Shown here: positions 1-11,600 of the stretch, one piece after another
How positions within the stretch are numbered: the stretch's first letter is position 1
Layout of the letters: every line of letters starts with the position of its first letter
Source of the DNA: Crotalaria pallida
Lineage: Eukaryota; Streptophyta; Magnoliopsida; Fabales; Fabaceae
DNA length: 64,000 nt
Assembly: GCA_037953625.1 (NCBI GenBank)
Contig: CM075652.1
Coordinates: 54,925,501 to 54,989,500, forward strand
Direction: 5' to 3'
Translations under genes and position numbers: made by a program
The notes under the pieces: model-generated
Database searches by the model: none
The model's input: only the letters and a program-made list of their open reading frames with translations
What the model was told of the DNA's origin: nothing

Positions 1-787
1 CATAGTCCTTGTTTCAAAATCTTGGTTGGAAACCAAGTGTACCTAAGTGGGACTTAGGTTCATATCAAGACTTGAGAGGTTCTCAAGCAAAAGACTAAGA
101 GGTTCTTAGCTTGGTGGAGCTCTTGAAGGTTTCAAGGAGCTTAAGGAAGAAGGAGTCTTCATCACCAAAATCAAATTGGGGTGGAAATTCAAGAGTTTGG
201 TACACTCTTGGAAGGGTTAGGTTGAGTGAGGCATCTCATTAATCCTTTGTAATATTTCTAACAATTTGATATTAGTAGAAACTCCTAAGGTGCTTAGGGG
301 GACTGGACTAGCTCTCTTTATAGAGAGTGAACCAGGATAAAATTGGTGGTGTCCTCTTTTTATTGCTTTCTTTTCTTTCAAGCAAAAACCAACCTAAGTT
401 TTCTCAAAAGGGGCTTTTTAATTTGAGTAGTAATTCCGCAGTAATTAAGTTGTTTTTAAGTTGTTATAGCTTCACTTAATTGCTTACTACTCTGTTATTT
501 ATCTGCTCTGGACTGGTTTTATTTTCATTGATTTAAAGTACCAATTTTTCAGAAACTGTTTTCTGCACCTCTGCACGATTCACTCTAGTGTTCTTCAGAA
601 GACTCGAGTGTTCTTGCCATTTCACTCGAGTATTCTTCAGAAGACTCGAGTATTTTTGCCCTGTTTCAGAAAAATCAGTACTAAATCAATCATTCCTTAA
701 TTACATCCAAAAATTAGTCACTATTGCCTTCATATTACTATTCACCCCCCTCTAGTAATTGCTAAGCCCGCTTGTTGGTTTCCAACA
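1..787 (+). mobile_element. Ty1/Copia LTR, 3' part (5' end outside window)
   Basis: This non-coding stretch ends in TTTCCAACA at 787. Two bases later comes a primer-binding site and then a Copia-type gag, so it is the 3' part of the 5' LTR of a plus-strand Copia element. The other LTR edge lies left of the window, so length and target duplication cannot be given. Around 579-662 it holds a tandem repeat with CTCGAG dyads. Confidence 0.8.
579..662 (+). repeat. 42-bp tandem duplication with CTCGAG dyads in the Copia LTR
   Basis: Two near-identical 42-bp units start at 579 and 621. Each carries two self-complementary ACTCGAGT-like motifs about 20 bp apart, near 582 and 602, and near 624 and 644. 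The first motif has decayed to CTCTAG. They resemble paired dyads in the other LTRs of this window. Confidence 0.85.
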
Positions 788-789
788 AG

Positions 790-801
790 TGGTATCAGAG
801 C
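790..801 (+). other. Primer-binding site (tRNA-iMet type) of the Copia element
   Basis: TGGTATCAGAGC lies two bases after the LTR end. This is the usual plant Copia primer-binding site, complementary to the 3' end of initiator methionine tRNA. It fixes the element as plus strand. Confidence 0.93.
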
Positions 802-853
802 TCGGTCGAAAGATCGAGCGTAAAAGCTTTTTCGAAAAGATCCTTTGGAAACT

Positions 854-1429
854 ATGGGCTCTAGCAATCACCAAGAAGGATCCTCTTCAATAAACCGCCC
901 TCCATTCTTCAATGGTGAAGGGTATGCTTATTGGAAGGTCTGGATGAGAGTTTTTATTGAAGCAATAGATACCGAAATTTGGGAGGCAATAGAAGATGGT
1001 CCATATATTCCTAGACACATGATAAATGGAGAAGTCGCTGAAATTCCTAGGAGAAGTTGGAGCGATGATGATAAAAAGAAAGTATCTTTTGATTTGAAAG
1101 CTAAAAACATCATCTTCTCCGCCTTGTCCCATGATGAATTTTATCGAGTTTCTCAATGCAAGTCGGCTAAAGAAATGTGGGAAACTTTGGAAGTCACTCA
1201 TGAAGGAACAAGTGAAGTGAGAAATGCAAGATTAAATTCTTTGACTCATGAATATGAATTATTTCACATGTTCCCTAATGAATCCATTGATGACTTACAA
1301 AAGAGATTTTCACATATCATTAGTCACTTGATTTCTCTAGGAAAACAATTTCGTTATGGTGAAACTACTCACAAAGTTTTGATGAATTGGTTACTTGAAT
1401 TTCATATGCATGATGAATTGGTTACTTGA
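854..1429 (+). pseudogene. Copia gag (UBN2/DUF4219-type), truncated
   Basis: The frame opens at ATG 854, shortly after the primer-binding site. It has the N-terminal features of plant Copia gag proteins: an RPPFFNGEGYAYWKVWM start, then a helical gag domain ending near HISHLISLGKQFRYGETTHKVL. Gag normally forms the particle shell that packages element RNA. Here homology stops near 1380, just before the KVLRSLP-like segment expected in this family. The frame then runs through a 31-bp tandem duplication into a stop at 1427-1429. No zinc knuckle, protease, integrase or RT follows, so this is a dead 5' fragment. Insertion of the downstream solo LTR probably caused the break. Confidence 0.85.
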
Positions 1430-1442
1430 ATTTCATATGCAT
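1380..1442 (+). repeat. 31-bp tandem duplication at the Copia/LTR junction
   Basis: A 31-bp unit beginning GATGAATTGGTTACTTG occurs at 1381-1411 and again, identical, at 1412-1442. Because 31 is not a multiple of three, the second copy shifts the frame and supplies the stop of the truncated gag. It marks the junction to the downstream LTR. Confidence 0.9.
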
Positions 1443-3869
1443 GTGATATGTACTCTTGCTTCTGAATTGAGCTGTGAAATTAATGAGAATTCCTCCTATG
1501 CAACTTGGTATAGCCTATGAAGTGTGCTACAATTAATGTAATTGAGAAATAGGCTGGAACATAATTAATTGATATGGATGAGTGCATGTCCTGAATTATG
1601 CATAATATGAAATGATTTGATGATATATGCTTTGATTTACTATCTGTAACAAGTAAGGAATGGTGTCTTAATGCCATAGGTTGATTGTCAGATGTTAACA
1701 AGAAGTAATAACTAGATTACAAAAAGGAATTGAGGAAGTAGAAGTGCAGTTTGCTGTCAAACTGCATACACTAACCGGTTAGTAGTCTCAGTAACCGGTT
1801 AGTGTCTGACAGATTGCATCAATTGATTGTGTTTGGTATAACAATCACAGAGGGTAGTTATTACTTACACTAGGATTGATGATTGAACTAGGAAGAGGTG
1901 TTTAATAATTTATATAATGTTAACTAATAGTGATTAAAATAATGATTAGATTGTGAAAAGACTTAGTATAAGTCTAAGTTAATTCAAAGGCATATGTTAG
2001 GAATCTTGTTACATGAGTGCATCTAAAGAAATTGGAATGCTAATGACATTAATTTGGTATTATGACTCATTGTAAACATGTTCACATAAATCCCAAGTTG
2101 TCCAAAGAAAAATAAATGAGTTTATAATGGGATTGACTTGTAAAGAGATAAGTCTTTGCTCTCAGACCTGTCATAGTAACCAGTTAGTAAGGAATAATAA
2201 CCGGTTACCGTGACCCTGCAGAGCCAAACTAATGGTCAATGCTTGACATATGGAACCTAGGACTTTAAAGGATTGTCTTAATTATAAATAAGGTGATGTC
2301 TGAAGTAAAATATTAAGATTTAATCCAATTAAGGAAGGATAATGTAAAGTATGGCTTATGCATATTATGTTAGATGTTTTATTCATAAATTAAATTCATA
2401 ATAAACTTAGATTATTAGAGAAATTGTCCAAAGTTAATATAATTAAGTTCATACTCTAATAACACCTTAGAAACATACTTTAGACTCTACATAAGTGTTA
2501 GAAAGGAATTAGTTTTAGTTCGGTAGGTTTTGGACTTAAAATCAGATGGTTTACTCTTAGGTCTGCTGTCACTAACCGGTTAGTGGATCTTGTAACCGGT
2601 TAGTGCCTGAGAAAAATGAATAAATAACTAAATTCATTGCAATAATCATGGAGGGCTTTGCATAGACGTTATACTAGTTGGTTATTGACTAGAGACCTAA
2701 TGGAATTGACATACAATGAATAATGATGATATGGCGAATATAATAATGCATGACGATTATGTAGCTCCGATATGAGATTGTGGAGCGTGAATGAATAGCT
2801 CCGATATGAGATCGTGAGCCTGAATGAATAGCTCTGATGTAATATCATTGAGCTTAGATGATTCCGTATAGTACGGTGTGACCGCTATACAAAGACATGT
2901 GGACCGGTGTGACCGCCGTATGTGTGTGATTCCGTATAGTACGGTGTGGCTGCCATATGTGTGTGATTCCATATAGTACGGTGTGGCCGCTATATGAAGA
3001 CATGGAACAGTGTGACCGCCATGTGTATAATGATGATGATTACTCTTGATAATGAAAATGCTGATAATTAATGGAATATGCATCTCATGCATGATGTTAC
3101 GAGAATCGTAAAATGAGTAAGGTGCATGCGGGATTGGAAAACCATATAGTACGATGTGACCGCTATATGAGACGGTTGGAACGGTGTGGCCGCCAACATT
3201 GAAATGACAAGGACCTAGGACTATTAGTGAACAATGGTTCAGGGATCATCCCCTTGTTCATTTTGGGATCGTGGTAGATGGGGTTCCAGTATAGAACGGT
3301 GTGACCACTATACAGGTTGTGGAAACATCGAGCGCACGATTGTCCATCCCAGAGTGTTGTTTTCATAGAAGTGATGAAAAGAATGTTTTGAGAGACGTAC
3401 ATGCATTGCATGAATGATTAATAATATTATTTATTGTTTGTTAAGACACTTCAGCATGCATTCATTGCATTAAAATGATATCTGTGATGCTTGTGTTTGA
3501 ACAATCATACAATCTGCTTACGCGATATGACAAGTGACTTACTCCCATACTACCACATCGGTGGTGGTAGGTTTTGTTGAATTATAGGTCAAAGGTCTCT
3601 CCTGATAGAGTTAAAGGAGCGTTAGCAGAGACAACCTAGATGACATCTTGTTGTCCGAATCCTCTTATTGAAGGATAGAGTTGTGAAGACCATGCTCTGT
3701 GTGTAAAGAGAGATTTTTGGGGATTTTATATTCTTATATTTACACTCAGACTGTTTTGTAATATAATATGATATTAATAAGCAATGCTTTTGGTTTTCAC
3801 ACTCTTTTGGAAAAAGGTTTTTATTAATCCGCATTTTTTTATTTACCTTTAATAATTGGGGGTGTTACA
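1443..3869 (+). mobile_element. Solo LTR of a Ty3/gypsy (chromovirus/Tekay-like) retrotransposon
   Basis: This ~2.4-kb non-coding block ends in GGGGGTGTTACA at 3869, a common 3' end of legume chromovirus LTRs. It contains the repeated GTACGGTGTGACCGC-type motif at 2860-3320 and an A/T-rich 3' portion with poly(A)-like signals at 3740-3860. No gag or pol adjoins it, so I read it as a solo LTR. The left edge is uncertain between 1380 and 1443, and I found no clear 5-bp target duplication. Paired ACTAACCGGTTAGT palindromes recur at 1770/1790, 2175/2198 and 2571/2591. Confidence 0.6.
2855..3320 (+). repeat. Imperfect tandem motif TAGTACGGTGTGACCGCYAT in the gypsy LTR
   Basis: Variants of this short motif, usually followed by a TATGTGTGTGATTCC- or ATGAGA-type spacer, occur about seven times between 2870 and 3315. 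The spacing is irregular, so this is a motif cluster rather than a satellite. Similar clusters are typical of chromovirus LTRs in legumes (recalled, not checked). Confidence 0.65.
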
Positions 3870-4600
3870 ATCTTCCCATTTCATACTAGGAGATCCTTTT
3901 CTTTTTGGACTTTTAATTCCCAAAGTTGATCCCTTTTCAATCTTAACTGGTTTTAGGGTGTGTTCATTAACTAAATATTCCTTAACAAGATTAAGTTCTT
4001 GTAATATTTTTCTAGTTTCTTCTCTAAGATTTTCAAATTTGATATCCATGCTAAAAAGTTTCTCTAATTGGGTTTTTAAAAGGGACTATTTCTAATGGTA
4101 TCGGTTTTTCTTTTTTTATCCAATAGTTTCTCTAAATTTTCCAAGGTGATACATCTCTGTTTTTCTTGTTGCCTAAAGAGATTCTCCATCTTTTCTATTA
4201 AATCTTTAAATTTTTTTCTCGAGATGGTGGTTCATCTGCTTCTTTCTTTTCTTTCCCCTTATCTTGTTGTTCAACCTTATTGATAATTTCCTTCATCTTA
4301 TCCAGACAACTTATTTCTTCTTTTCCATTACAATTTTTACAACAATTATTTCTTAACTTTTCCATTATTTCTGTCTTAATTTCTTTTAATTCTCTAGTAA
4401 AATCCTCAATTTTTTCTGTTAATGTTTCAATAAGATTTATAATTAATCTGAATCATTCGTTATTCTTGCTTCTTCATATCTTCGTCGTCTCCTAATTTCT
4501 TTAAAATGATCTCTTAATGATCTTTCTTGTAACAACATATTTTCTAGTTGTATTTTTACTCGTTTTTGTTTTATAATATCCATATATATATATTTCTCAG
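3870..4600 (-). pseudogene. Decayed minus-strand Lys/Glu-rich coiled-coil-like remnant, origin unknown
   Basis: Read on the minus strand, several short frames give charged, heptad-like protein rich in Lys, Glu, Leu and Ile, for example MDIKFENLREETRKILQELN ending near 4049. They are broken by stops and frameshifts. The plus strand is correspondingly T-rich with low-complexity frames. The gypsy LTR abuts it at 3869. A retroelement or pararetrovirus-like origin is possible but no diagnostic domain is visible. No function is proposed. Confidence 0.3.
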
Positions 4601-6390
4601 TGATTATTTCTTTTATATTATCTGGTAATTCTAATCTATGTATTAATCTTATTTTTCTATCTTATATAATTCTATCAAAACTTTCATATCTTTTAAAAAT
4701 TATCCATTTTATTCTTTTTTTCTTCATTCAGTATTGGTGTTCTCAGACAGTGTTAAGATGTTGCAAGTGTAAAATTGCATTGTTGACAATCATACTATAT
4801 TATTGATGTGCCACCCATCTATTAGAGAACAAGACAATTTGTATATATACAACTGCAGGTAAGTTCTGTCCTTTATTTAATCACTCGTGTATAAATCATT
4901 AGAAAAATAGTGTGCCTGCGGTGAAAGGCCAACTATACCTGAATTAATTCCAATGAAGCCCTTACATCTTGAGGCTTACCCATGATCTTTCTCGCAGTAC
5001 TTTAGTTATTTGTCCTATTCATAGGCTACTCAGAAATTTTTTTAATAATTTGTGCATAGATTTTAGTTTTTTTTTATTTATATTCTAAATAGGAGGGTAT
5101 AAATAATAAATAATACACTAATAATGTAAAAAAATCTTTACAATATCGATGCATTATTTATTTTCTCATTCAAAAATTATAAGAGATAATTTGCATTTGT
5201 TCTTAGGAATTGCTCAATTTCAACGAAGATCGTTAGAATTAGTAGACTTTTAAAGAATCAGTAGACTTTCAAAGTCCACGGCCACCTGGACCCTATATGC
5301 AAATTTAAGACCAAGTAGGTGAACTTAAAATCGAAAAAAATAAATATAAAAGTGAAGAAACATATGACTAGATTTAAAAGGGTTTGTTTAACCTCAGTTT
5401 TTAGAGTTGAGAATAAGAACTCAAAAATAATTAAATTTTATAGGAAATGATGTATTTAATAAAAATAAAATCTTATATGTTTATTTTTTTTAAAAAAAAT
5501 TGTCTAATTAAAAGTGCTTATGTTGACAATAAGAAAATCGTATTTAAAAAATAAAAAATAAAAGGCATTAAATTATATGTGAAAATTAACATAATTGATA
5601 ATCGATAAAGGCTAACTATGTGATCAGATATTCGATTCCTCACTCTTACAAATATAAAAGATTTTGCTAAAAAGTTATCCCAAAAAGCCAACCAATACTC
5701 CAAAGAATTAATTACCTTAAACACATGATTGGATATTTTATTAAAAACAAACTTCTTAAATTGGACATATTTGAGCAACTCTAAAGTGTAGATGCATACA
5801 TACTGAAACTCAATAGCAATAAAGATGAGTACAACTTATCGATCTTTTCCTCCTAATTTTTACAATTAACTGTGTGTTTGGTATAACTGTTAAAATGATA
5901 TTATGATTTTCTTTTTATAAAATTATAATCTGTTTATGTTTGAATATCTTAGCTAAAAAATAAATTTAAGCTAATTTATTTTATTTGAATAGTATAAAGA
6001 AAATTATTTTTCTAAGTAAATTATAAGAAAGGATATTATGTGACAAGTGGATAGTTAACGTGTTGGAGCGATAAGAGTAAAATAGGAAAATTACATGAGT
6101 TTAAAAAAAAATTTTTTTTTAAAAAATAATATTCAACTATTATGGGGGAACTTAGAAATTTTGATTATTTTTCCAAAAATATAAGATAAAATTATAATTT
6201 GTATTGTAAACAAACATACCAACTTATATTTTTTTTTTTTAAAAAAAAGCTACTCTAAAACAATAATTTTCAACCAAACCAAACATGTGCAAGATTTTCT
6301 ACTAGATTCTCTCAAGACTCTGCTAATTTTCAAAATTTGATAAAGAGTCTTAAGTTGAAATAAGAGACTCAACTTAAAACTCAGTTTTCT
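4600..6390. other. AT-rich intergenic DNA
   Basis: No gene is supported here. The stretch 5385-5520 resembles one arm of a small foldback element seen near 43551, starting AAAGGGTTTGTTTAACCTCA. Otherwise I see only AT-rich low-complexity DNA. Confidence 0.5.
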
Positions 6391-6397
6391 TCCTTTT

Positions 6398-6815
6398 TAT
6401 TTTATAATACCCTAATAAATAAATAATACTAATAATAATAAATAAATAATATAATATAATTAACACTAAATAAATAATATTAACAATACATTAATAATTA
6501 CAAATAATAATAATAATATTTTTTAAAAATAACATATTATTTTTAATATATATTTTTCTCTTTTATTCTTAAATATATTTTCTTTTATTCTTTTATCTCT
6601 TTTTACTTTATAATACCCTAATAAATAAATAAATAAATAATAAGAATAAATTAGTAATAAATAATAATAACAGTAAATAAATAATAATAAAAATGAATAA
6701 TAAATAAAAAATAATAATAATTAGAATAATAATAATAATATTTTTTAAATAATAAAAAATAATATACTTAAATATATGTTTTTTCTCTTTTATTATTAAA
6801 TATATTGTCTTGTTA
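6398..6815 (+). repeat. ~205-bp degenerate tandem duplication, AT-rich
   Basis: Two adjacent blocks, about 6398-6590 and 6604-6812, share the same order of landmarks: a TTTATAATACCCTAATAAATAAAT start, a long AATAAT-rich middle and a TTTTTCTCTTTTATT...AAATATATT end. Both have diverged by slippage in the AAT/AAAT runs. Confidence 0.75.
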
Positions 6816-7709
6816 TGGAAAAATAAATATTTTTAAATTCAAATAAATTAATTAATAAATTCAAATAAAAAGCTGTTGAAATAACGTTCTATTGCATTAT
6901 TCAACATTATATTGTATTTTTTATGCACTTTATAATTTTTAGTAGGTAAAACTTAAAAAAGTGTTGCTTTCTTGCGCTATCGAACGTAAGGAATTTTCCT
7001 ATGCTAAAACATAAAAAAATGTGGCTTTAATATTTGAATTTTCTTAACATAAGTTTTTAGGGGATAAATAATTTAATATTTTTATTTGGTTTTTCCTTTT
7101 TTACTTTTCTATTTTAAGAGTGGTGATTTTTTTTTTTAAATTTTAAAGGCACATGAATTTTTTTAAGGTTAAAAAGCAAAAATAATAATAATATTTTTTT
7201 TAACATGGATAAGAATATCAATTTATAAAATTTAATATATATTAATTATATCAATTTACTATACAAATTTATCTAATATAAATTTCTTAGCGTATCTCAT
7301 ACATTAAGGGGATGTTTTTTTAAATTAAGATTATGTTTTTAGTTTTTTTTTCTCCAAGAATAATCATAATCTAATGTATTTGTTTTTCAATGCAGATTAT
7401 AAATTTAGATTATATTTTTTTTCAAATTTAATATCTCCCAATATTATTTTTGTTAAGATTATTTTTTGAATATTATGTAATTTTTGAATTCTACTTTTAT
7501 TACTTCAACAACATTAATTACCCCTTATCATTGCATACACTTACCCTTTTTTGTAATTACTTAGTAAAAATAATAGTACTTTTTATACTATCAAAACAAA
7601 ATAAATCAGCTTAAATTAAGAGATCCAAACATAAACAAATGATTATAATTTTAACTAAAATTATAATCATATATAAAAATAATCATAATATAATTTTATA
7701 AACTATATA

Positions 7710-7939
7710 CTCCCTCTAATCCTTATTATAAGTTTCTTTGACCAATTTCATATATTTTAAGAAAGTTAATTAATACATTTCAAAAAAAAAAGAAAGTTAA
7801 TTAATATAATTAATAGTACTATTAAAAATGTAAATATTTTATATAATTTTTCAAAAATGTTTTTATAAATATTATTTGAAAGTTAAAAATTATTAAATAA
7901 ATAAAAATATTTATAAAAAAGAAATAATTAATGGAGTGA
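7710..7939. mobile_element. Decayed Stowaway-like MITE
   Basis: After TA at 7708-7709 the sequence begins CTCCCTCTAATCCTTATTATAAG. Its interior matches the MITE at 17766-18013, including AAGAAAGTTAATTA, AATGTAAATATTTTATATAA and TTTTTCAAAAATG. The right end, GGAGTGA near 7939, has decayed. It lies in the region upstream of the NDR kinase gene. Confidence 0.65.
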
Positions 7940-8155
7940 GGCTGAAGGGTGATGGGTGATGTTTGAAAAATTCTGTTGTAAAAAAAAATATTTAAATTGC
8001 AAAGTTGGCACGAAAAGGGGAATGGCGTGTATTGTATGATACACAGAAGAGAAGACAAGACAAGACAATGGAACTTACAGTTGAGACAGAAAATCACGCG
8101 GACAATTCAATCTTCCCTCTCTTCTCGTCTAACAAACAAGAAACCAACAACAACT

Positions 8156-8182
8156 TTCTCTTCTCTTCTCTTCTCTTCTCCT
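8156..8182 (+). promoter_or_regulatory. CT-rich (TTCTC)n tract in the NDR kinase 5' leader
   Basis: About five TTCTC units occur some 500 bp upstream of the kinase ATG. Y-rich tracts of this kind are common close to plant transcription starts. The leader probably contains an intron ending near AATGAGCAG at 8656. I could not place the transcription start. Confidence 0.5.
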
Positions 8183-8689
8183 CTGAGTTTCTTACCACAG
8201 CCATGCCTATTTTCTCTCTCTAGCCTCTAGGGTTTTGCTTTGCTGCATCATAATCTTTTTCTTAGCCCAACAGCTATATACATATTACGCGGTAATTCCA
8301 ATTCCCAGCTTCTTATTCTCAATTTTTGCGTTCAATTTTTTTTTTCAAGGTTTCTTAATCCCTTGAACTTTTTTTTTTTGCCTTTTCTACTTGATGGAAT
8401 TGATTTTTTAGTTTTTTGCTTTGTTAATGCTTGAAGCACAAGGCTAGAGGTGCCCAGAGAAAAATATTTCGTTTTTTTTCATGTTAATTTTTGAATTTAG
8501 ATGATATTATCTGTCATGAAAAATGGGTCAGCTTCAAAATTGGAAATTGAAGTAAAACAGGATTACAAAATCTTCCCCCCCTTTTGTTTAAAAAAAAATG
8601 GTTTTTTTTTTCCTATTTATTGTTATTGTTGTTGTTATTATTTTGTAATGAGCAGAAGGGTGATCGATTTTTTTAATTGAAGTGAGGAT

Positions 8690-11600
8690 ATGTCTTCTGC
8701 GAGGAGTTGGCTTTCGAAGTTACAGCCTCGAGATAGACTGAGGATGGGTGCAAGGAAGAAGGAGGAGGGTAATGATGGTAATGGAGGGAATGATGATCCA
8801 AATGCACCTGTAGATGAAGTCACAAAGCAGAGGGTTGCAGTTGCAAAACAGTATATCGAAAACCATTACAAGGAGCAAATGAAGAATCTTCAAGAGAGGA
8901 AAGAGCGGTATGAATATGATCCTTCGTTTTATCTGTGTGCTGATTATGCGATGATTACTTTTTATATAAATGATAACATCAATTGATATACTTTCTTCAA
9001 AATTCAAACCACCACTTAGATATCGTTTATGGTGAGCATTGTGTGGCAAACCCCTTGCTTCTTATATGCAATAGAAGCACTTTCGGGGGGTTTTCTTTAG
9101 CCAGAAATGTCGTAGTTGATTATCCTCGGCTACTGCTTTTACTCCCAGCTCTATAGCTGAAACCAAGGTTCATGGTCATGGTTTTGGTCACGGTTTTGGT
9201 CACATTGCTGTTATGGTTGCATTGAGGCAGTCACAGCCTGATGTGATTGCGGTGGCCGCTGCAATCGAGATGATGTAGCTGCGTCATGCGATGCAGTTCG
9301 CATTTTAAAACCCTGGTTGAGGATTGTTACTAAATTTCTAATTTTGTTGGGTACAAGTCGTGCACTTTAGATTTGCTAGTCTGTCCATACTGCCTTGTAG
9401 ATTGAGCTGCACACTTTAATGTAGGGGCTTCCTTATGCTAAAGTTAATTTAGTAGAAACTTCAGTGGAGGAATTTACTATTTGTCTAATGTTATTTCAAT
9501 GAATATTTGAACATAACTAAAGTGTCACCAGTATCAGAGCCTTGAGAACCAATGGATTAGAAAAACTGCAATAAACCTTTTACCTTTTTTGGAAGTATCT
9601 GAGGAGTGCTAACTTCATTGATATTTGTTTTTTGTGTTGCATCATTTGGACTTATCTCTATAAATCTCATGGTTTAGAAAACCAGACCAGACCTGCTGGT
9701 TCAACCTGTGATCTGGTCACGTCACCGGTCCATTTAACCCCTTGAACCGCTATGAGAAAAACACTGGTTTCAAACCGGTCAAAACTGGTTCTTTCTTCTT
9801 TCCTTTTTTTTTTCTTCTGAAAAAAGGGAATCAACGTCATTTTTGCCTTGAAGCCTAGAGCCTTGTTGACCCTCCTGCCTCCTCACACATGATTCAAATT
9901 ATTTCAATAGCTTGCTCCAACATTTGCATCCAACGTTTGCCAGTGGCTCAAATCATTCCATCAGCTTGCTCACCAATCTGCTGCTACTTTAAACCATTTC
10001 CTGTGTGTCCTTCATTCACACTTTTGCAATCCATGGGTTTTGGTTGAGATACATGCGGAAATTACCGTAGTGTTGTAACTTGAGTTTAGCTTGTAAACAT
10101 TGCTGGAACTGGATCTTTTCATCTTGGCTTGAACGTTAATGTGTACTATGTTAGTTGCTTTGGCAATCATGTGGCAATATTTTATAGTACTTCACTTGCT
10201 TATGACAGTCGAACCGTCTTGGAAAAGAAGTTGGCTGATGCTGATGTCTCTGAAGAGGATCAAAACAACCTGCTTAAGTTTTTAGAGAAAAAGGAAACTG
10301 AATATATGCGCCTTAAGAGACATAAGATGGGTGCGGATGATTTTGAGTTGCTGACTATGATTGGCAAAGGTGCATTTGGGGAGGTATGTTTATGTTTTCA
10401 ATCTAATATGAGTCATGTGACATGACTGACTATGCTTTTTCTTCTTATTTATGATTATTTTTATTTTATGTGTAGAGTGAAATATAGTGGTGTATTGCTT
10501 TGTAGTGTCTCTGACCATCAAAATTTAAAATCAAATTAGTTTTCTGTGGGATATTTTGGTATAAGTATACATTCTTTGTATTCTTGGTTCATTATATGCA
10601 TATTACAAGTGTAGTGAGTTTGAAGAGAGATATATATTGGGACACCGGCAAGTAAACCGTGTCATACAAATAATATAATGGTTAAAGCCTTAAAGGGGTG
10701 TTGTACCCACAGGGATTCATTTAATTCTAACAGTTCTCACCTTATCGCAGTTGTACTTAATGGAAAATGACTAAAAAATTCATATTGAGTTTTGTTTTCA
10801 AAAGCATAGAAAAATAATAGTAAAGATTGATCGGATTACAAACGTATGAAAGGCTAGGGACATGGTTTCATTGGCAGAATTATAACAACCTTGAATGTGA
10901 ATATGAACTCTTCCTAAGTTAACAACGATTCTAGAAAATTAGTGAGAACTCGATTCCTCAAGGTAATCACTTTTTATCACAAGGTCTAAAATTCCTTAAG
11001 CGAATTATAGACTTCTAATTACTAATTTACGATTAGTGGAATCATAATTGTTATACAATTCCACAAAGGTATCCCTACGAGTTATGAAATTATAATATTT
11101 GATCAAGGGCTAATTCAATTCTTAATCTCCCAATTGAAGGATTGAATCCCAAATCATAAAGAAGCTAATTCTATGAATTACTCAAAAGCACATAATCAAA
11201 CAATTAACAAAATAGAAGAATTCATTCATAATCAAGATTGTATTTCACAAATTCATACCAAATTCACCATATCGTTAATAAAAATTAGAAAATTAGCTAG
11301 ACATCACAGAGAAACGAAAGCATAAGGGAAGGAAAGACTCCCCGAGGGTCATAGAGCTTTACCCAAGAGTTGATTGCCTCTCTAGAATCCCTTCCTTCGA
11401 AGATCAAAGCTCTTCCTTGGTGTTCTCCACTTCCTTTTTCTCTCTTTCTAATTGCCTCACTCGTTCAGAATGATGGGAAAGGAGATGTAAAATGGGTTTT
11501 TGTGCCAAAAGTCACCCAAAAGTCACAAAATTCGTAGAATATCTAAACAAATGTTGAAACTCGGGCCTAGGCACCCCAGGAGCTGCGCTTGGGCGCAATT

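Noticed and set aside
5518..5778. 86-codon minus-strand frame
   Set aside because: AT-rich sequence giving a Phe/Leu/Asn-rich product without known motifs. Likely chance.
10129..10208. ATG at 10129 as an alternative kinase start
   Set aside because: The conserved N-terminus comes from exon 1 at 8690. The 27 codons before 10209 are intron sequence.
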